9,196 nt of DNA from an uncultured Eubacteriales bacterium (GTDB lineage: Bacteria > Bacillota > Clostridia > Peptostreptococcales > Anaerovoracaceae). The first letter of the stretch is position 1; the number at the start of each line of letters is the position of its first letter. Below the pieces are notes generated by a model that was not told the origin of the DNA, searched no databases, and worked only from the letters and a program-made list of their open reading frames with translations. Shown one piece after another: positions 8,301 through 9,196 of the stretch. A program made the position numbers and the translations under genes. The DNA lies in assembly GCA_902793875.1 (NCBI GenBank), contig CADBFL010000086.1:1-9196 (forward strand), in the 5' to 3' direction.

Positions 8301-8784
8301 CGGCAGTGACGGCTTGAAGTTCAGGACCAACGGACCTTTTGAGATGTTCGTGAGCCTTGATGTCGACGGAAAAGAACTTGTGAAGGGCTCTGACTATGAG
8401 GCCGCATCCGGCAGCACGCTGATCGATCTGAAGCCGGCGATGCTTGAGAAGCTGTCTGAGGGCAGTCATATACTGACGGCGCACTACAATGACGGGCAGG
8501 AGCCGTTCACGCAGTTCACCGTCGCCGGCAGGTCTGAACCTCCTGAACCTGACGATGACGACGACGATGACGAAAAAGACAAGCCAAAACCTGACAATGG
8601 TGATAATATAAAACCATCACCGGATAATGACGACGGCTCATCTCCGGGCGGAAAGTCCGGGCGCAGGGGAGCAGCGACAGGAGATGAAGCGCATGTCGCG
8701 CTGTGGACCGCGGCTCTCGCTGCGGCGATGATGCTCATGGCCGTACAGGCGGCAAGGACAAAAAGACGCAAAAACAAAAGATGA
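2257..8784 (+). CDS. Giant secreted surface protein: split DUF6273 module, ~17 InlB B-type repeats, Ig-like domains, sortase-like tail
   Basis: A 2,175-residue exported protein (2,178 if begun at the ATG at 2248; the ribosome site favours 2257). Residue numbers are from 2257. 1-30 is a signal peptide (KKIGSKIKRK, hydrophobic core, VYA-A cleavage). 51-463 resembles DUF6273: the first part has QWRVLDV (79-85) and LRSP (226-229), the second has TRPCMNI (310-316), NEYISAII and VFSEKC...DYASP (438-454). The two parts are interrupted by an acidic tract. 468-1905 carries about 17 repeats of the InlB B / Listeria-Bacteroides type, each ending LYAQW, LYAKW or LYAGW. Two Ig-like domains (putative He_PIG type, with DGVISGTP and STGVISGTS turns) lie at ~1490-1578 and ~1906-1995. 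1998-2092 is an X2/Ig-like module (DGKELVKGSDYEAASGSTLIDL). Then come a second Asp run, an acidic linker, AATGD, a membrane segment and a basic tail. Such proteins form extended adhesive or stalk structures on the cell wall. The ligand is unknown. There is no in-frame stop or frameshift. Confidence 0.95.
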   Translation: MKKIGSKIKRKTVFIAVIASLLIAGLSVYAAANLSAAEDKGRAMRMKAAGIRNGHYIHIGETNAAHEGTIYKTGDDPRMQWRVLDVEKDNAGNSGAIFMMTEKLIGPEARYAKDHDSKMWNQCNRRGWYNEFEVNVFSEAEQNAIRHITKRDYSKYIGIYEFCQDIYDPFQQQHMAYCYRYKYYTYDDQMQNQGVFPMSYQELYDYLGTGSGGVTKYRHLPLEYQLRSPVWGEFYELIVMDTAPDVPGPDDTGDDTDDDDEDEEDDDDDDIVKEDYHNSYDLAVVDPYGTHRINRSGGLSIGDCRSKANTRPCMNINQSSILFSNNLEMKEHLPLGKLSPVKESSGNSWELTLEDPAHRGFSAAVISFSKDTDVATIAVSGAKTGQNEYISAIIADGDQILWYGRIADCKSTAPESIEVKFDEDMLDALDGEDCRFYVFSEKCRGYRLTDYASPLDYIDIYEMNHSTVTFDMNGHGSPCPEPQSIRDGGTLAKPEDPAEPGYIFGGWYTSPECKDGDKWDFDNGAVNGPFTLYAKWTPVQYRINFDKNGGNGTMQPQNRTYGEGTPLPECAFEPQDRYHFTGWNEKADGSGMMHYPGDTDDLSTEEGADVTLYAQWSDKYKVGYSLNGHGIPLPPDVEIGYPWILEEPESPKETGYIFGGWYTSPECKDDEKWDFDKPVQADMVLYAKWTPITYTVHFDGNGGEGIMDYQVRVYDSGEPLPENEFTYDDYHITSWNLKRDGSGKSYPLDFTGNLADEQDADVTLYAQWEHSYTVHFDANNGSGKMADQERCYSDGLSLPDNGFTRDHYTFEGWNTRADGRGTPYPDGYTGDIRSKDGETVTLFAQWMGNRCTLHFDANGGTGEMEDQKRIYDDGLSLPPAAFTRDKYTFLNWNTRRDGKGDSYPDGYTGNVFTDQSSMTLYAQWGNDYTVHYDPNGGTGNMADQERHRGDGLALTKNSFTRDGYAFVGWNTRPGGRGKKYKDEDKADLTDRAEKTVTLYAQWERAYTIHYDPNGGSGDMGDQLRYENDGRTLSKVGFGNQHRAFEQWNTRPDGKGTSYADESGADIPAEPGGTVTLYAQWRGSFTVTFNTNNGSMEKEYERTTDGYGHVRFPDDPEPADPEESFYGWYTQRSGGIRVGSDACFGADTVLYAHYRGLYNPPKNTARTITFHPEPEYADIIPYPENNRMTTSDTGLISNMPVAMIDRNVFGGWYTMPGGGGIRITDGMVIWEDIDVYSYFCTYCVFFDGNGGEGSMEEQLRSDGDGKTLPLNEFTRDGYRFTGWNTEKNGSGEAYPDGYLGDIGLPGYTYGYQTLYAQWEPLGVLPRAAFFDLNGHGDSRPPAQIVGRAQKWKLSEPDPDPSAKGYTFTGWYRDEDCREEWDFDNDSLEQLVTRLYAGWEASAYTVSFRANEPDGKTADGSMKDQTRSYDDGQALTANGYAISSDESYEEFTFGGWNTRKDGSGDAFADEDTQNITDVNGAMVPLYAQWNRAQITTASLPEGRRCLEYSASLSQQGVEDPAWNIVSGELIEGLTFSDGVISGTPLQAETGREITVQLKGKAAGTGEAITLTRELTLSILEQEPVQVVFDTNGHGKAPDPALAVAPEWRIPEPDPAPEEEGYTLEGWYTDTECTDGNKWDFSSKVTSDMVLYAGWTPNRYTVNFEPGKGSGSMDAQSRVYGDGKALPACTFAPPALANGAVFREWNTKADGSGKSFEDGSTQDIATGGAVTLYAQWSESRVAVFRLNGRGSGCPAPQIRGVMHGFKLEEPAEPEAESGYVFKGWYLSAECRPDEEWDFDNDSLTKPLTVLYAGWKPVEYTVKFDANPPGKGLTVEGSMENQDRVFDDGKSLPKNAYSISDENDPGKSFIFTGWNTEADGSGDAFADKDTQNITDVNGAKVPLYAQWNRAQITTSRLPRGTQGEAYSAALTQMGLTHVSWRISSGKLPEGMSLDGSTGVISGTSDQAGTFSFTAEVSGTDMMGGLTTLSKELSITIRQIDPEPLVIMFTGGMNGIWTKGGSDGLKFRTNGPFEMFVSLDVDGKELVKGSDYEAASGSTLIDLKPAMLEKLSEGSHILTAHYNDGQEPFTQFTVAGRSEPPEPDDDDDDDEKDKPKPDNGDNIKPSPDNDDGSSPGGKSGRRGAATGDEAHVALWTAALAAAMMLMAVQAARTKRRKNKR
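3004..3066 (+). repeat. Asp/Glu codon tract inserted inside the DUF6273-type module
   Basis: Twenty-one codons, almost all GAT/GAC/GAG, encode DD-TG-DD-T followed by an unbroken acidic run of 14 residues with three Glu. The DNA is a near-trinucleotide GAY/GAG repeat, a substrate for slippage by units of 3, so length could vary without loss of frame. It falls between LRSP (residue 226) and the RPCMNI strand (from 312), which in DUF6273 proteins I recall are joined by a short stretch. It therefore sits within a domain rather than between domains. Confidence 0.75.
3772..3802 (+). repeat. 31-base direct repeat, copy 1 (class A units)
   Basis: These 31 bases recur exactly at 4234-4264 (offset 462) and encode GWYTSPECKD in the first and third repeat units. 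Identity at the DNA level, including third positions, is longer than needed to keep the protein motif and suggests a fairly recent duplication or conversion between units 1 and 3. Confidence 0.85.
4234..4264 (+). repeat. 31-base direct repeat, copy 2 (class A units)
   Basis: Exact copy of 3772-3802 within the third repeat unit. The match breaks at the next base, and one mismatch upstream separates it from a further short match (ATATTCGG). Confidence 0.85.
6631..6734 (+). repeat. 104-base direct repeat, copy 1 (end of B unit plus start of first Ig-like domain)
   Basis: Matches 7879-7982 at 102 of 104 positions by hand alignment (offset 1,248). The two differences, at 6658 and 6695, both change the residue: ADEDTQN versus ADKDTQN and GAMVPL versus GAKVPL. 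It spans the DGSGDAF...LYAQW end of a B repeat and the first residues (NRAQITT) of the following Ig-like domain. It is the core of a larger, much more diverged duplication of A unit + B unit + Ig-like domain. Confidence 0.93.
7879..7982 (+). repeat. 104-base direct repeat, copy 2 (end of B unit plus start of second Ig-like domain)
   Basis: Second copy of 6631-6734, with substitutions at 7906 and 7943. Identity falls off sharply on both sides, although the flanking protein modules remain clearly homologous (WDFDNDSL, GSM..Q, VISGT). Confidence 0.93.
8671..8781 (+). other. Degenerate sortase-type C-terminal sorting signal
   Basis: The last ~37 residues are AATGD (2139-2143 from the 2257 start), EAH, a hydrophobic helix (VALWTAALAAAMMLMAVQAA) and a strongly basic tail (RTKRRKNKR). 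This is the layout of a cell-wall sorting signal, and the TGD end is common in Clostridia, but the Pro of LPxTG/xPxTGD is missing. It either suits a local sortase with a relaxed motif or now acts only as a membrane anchor. An Asp run (8551-8571) and a Gly/Ser/Pro-rich acidic linker precede it, as expected for a wall-spanning region. Confidence 0.72.
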
Positions 8785-9196
8785 TGCATCCTGTAAAACA
8801 CTTCAGAACCATAACCGAACACAGGAGGCTCGTCCGCAGCTACTGTCTGCGGCTGGGCCTCGTGTGGCAGGGGCTCACTCACGATCTGAGCAAGTATTCC
8901 CCTGTCGAGTTCTGGCGCGGCGCGAAGTACTATGTAGGCTACAGGAGCCCCAACGACATCGAGCGCCGCAGCACCGGGGTCTCGAAAGCCTGGCTGCACC
9001 ACAAGGGAAAGAACAGGCATCACTTCGAGTACTGGATAGACTACATAATAAATGAGGACGGCTCGGTCGGCTTCGGCGGCAATAAAATGCCGAAGAAGTA
9101 TGTCGCGGAGATGTTCTGCGACAGAGTGGCCGCCAGCAGGATATACCTCGGCGACAAGTATACCGACGCCGCCCCTTACGAATACTTCATGAAAGC
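8781..9196 (+). CDS. DUF5662 family protein, 3'-truncated by the window edge
   Basis: The first 138 residues of a soluble protein begin MMHPVKHFRTITEHRRLV and remain open to the end of the window. The order of motifs matches my recollection of DUF5662: H.RLV (14-18), GLTHDLSKYSPVEFW (31-45), WLHHKGKNRHHFEYW (71-85) and a MP.KY..EMFCDR segment. The paired His-Asp at 34-35, with H14, H73/H74 and H80/H81, looks like a metal site and loosely recalls HD-type phosphohydrolases; that comparison is inference and the family has no known function. The ATG overlaps the stop of the giant gene (ATGA, 8781-8784). There is no Shine-Dalgarno sequence at a useful distance, so translation probably depends on coupling to the upstream gene. 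A second ATG follows directly at 8784. No signal peptide is seen. Confidence 0.85.
   Translation, partial: MMHPVKHFRTITEHRRLVRSYCLRLGLVWQGLTHDLSKYSPVEFWRGAKYYVGYRSPNDIERRSTGVSKAWLHHKGKNRHHFEYWIDYIINEDGSVGFGGNKMPKKYVAEMFCDRVAASRIYLGDKYTDAAPYEYFMK

Overview
The window reads as a chromosomal stretch from a Gram-positive anaerobe of the Bacillota (Clostridia-like). The evidence is the gene families present (a BspA-type leucine-rich-repeat surface protein, a giant DUF6273/InlB B-repeat protein, DUF5662), a signal peptide with a sortase-like tail ending in TGD + membrane segment + basic residues, and AGG-type ribosome binding sites. Base composition is close to half G+C. I would not name a genus. 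All four genes lie on the + strand.

Layout. Positions 1-1584 are the 3' part of a BspA-like leucine-rich-repeat protein that enters from outside the window. After tandem TGA TGA stops, a 105-residue cytosolic protein with a cyclic-phosphate-processing receiver (cREC) fold starts at once (1588-1905), followed by a strong intrinsic terminator (1929-1965). The next ~350 bases (1906-2256) are non-coding. They hold a good sigma-A-like promoter, several GC-rich inverted repeats, and what looks like a worn tandem copy of the cREC gene's last codons and downstream flank. From 2257 to 8784 a single gene encodes a ~2,175-residue secreted protein: signal peptide, a DUF6273-type module split by an Asp/Glu tract, about 17 InlB B-type (Listeria-Bacteroides) repeats of two alternating kinds with two Ig-like domains among them, a terminal X2/Ig-like module, an acidic linker and a degenerate sortase-type anchor. 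Its stop overlaps (ATGA) the start of a DUF5662 gene that runs off the right edge.

How they relate. Two large cell-surface proteins are each followed directly, without room for a separate promoter, by a small cytosolic enzyme-like gene (BspA then cREC; B-repeat protein then DUF5662). The surface proteins probably mediate adhesion or act as elongated stalks. The small proteins have no demonstrated link to them beyond co-transcription. I see no defence island, CRISPR array, insertion sequence, tRNA, rRNA or biosynthetic cluster. The most unusual points are the acidic insertion inside the DUF6273 module, the higher-order duplication of the repeat region with an almost unchanged 104-base core, and the cREC-tail remnant in the leader of the giant gene.
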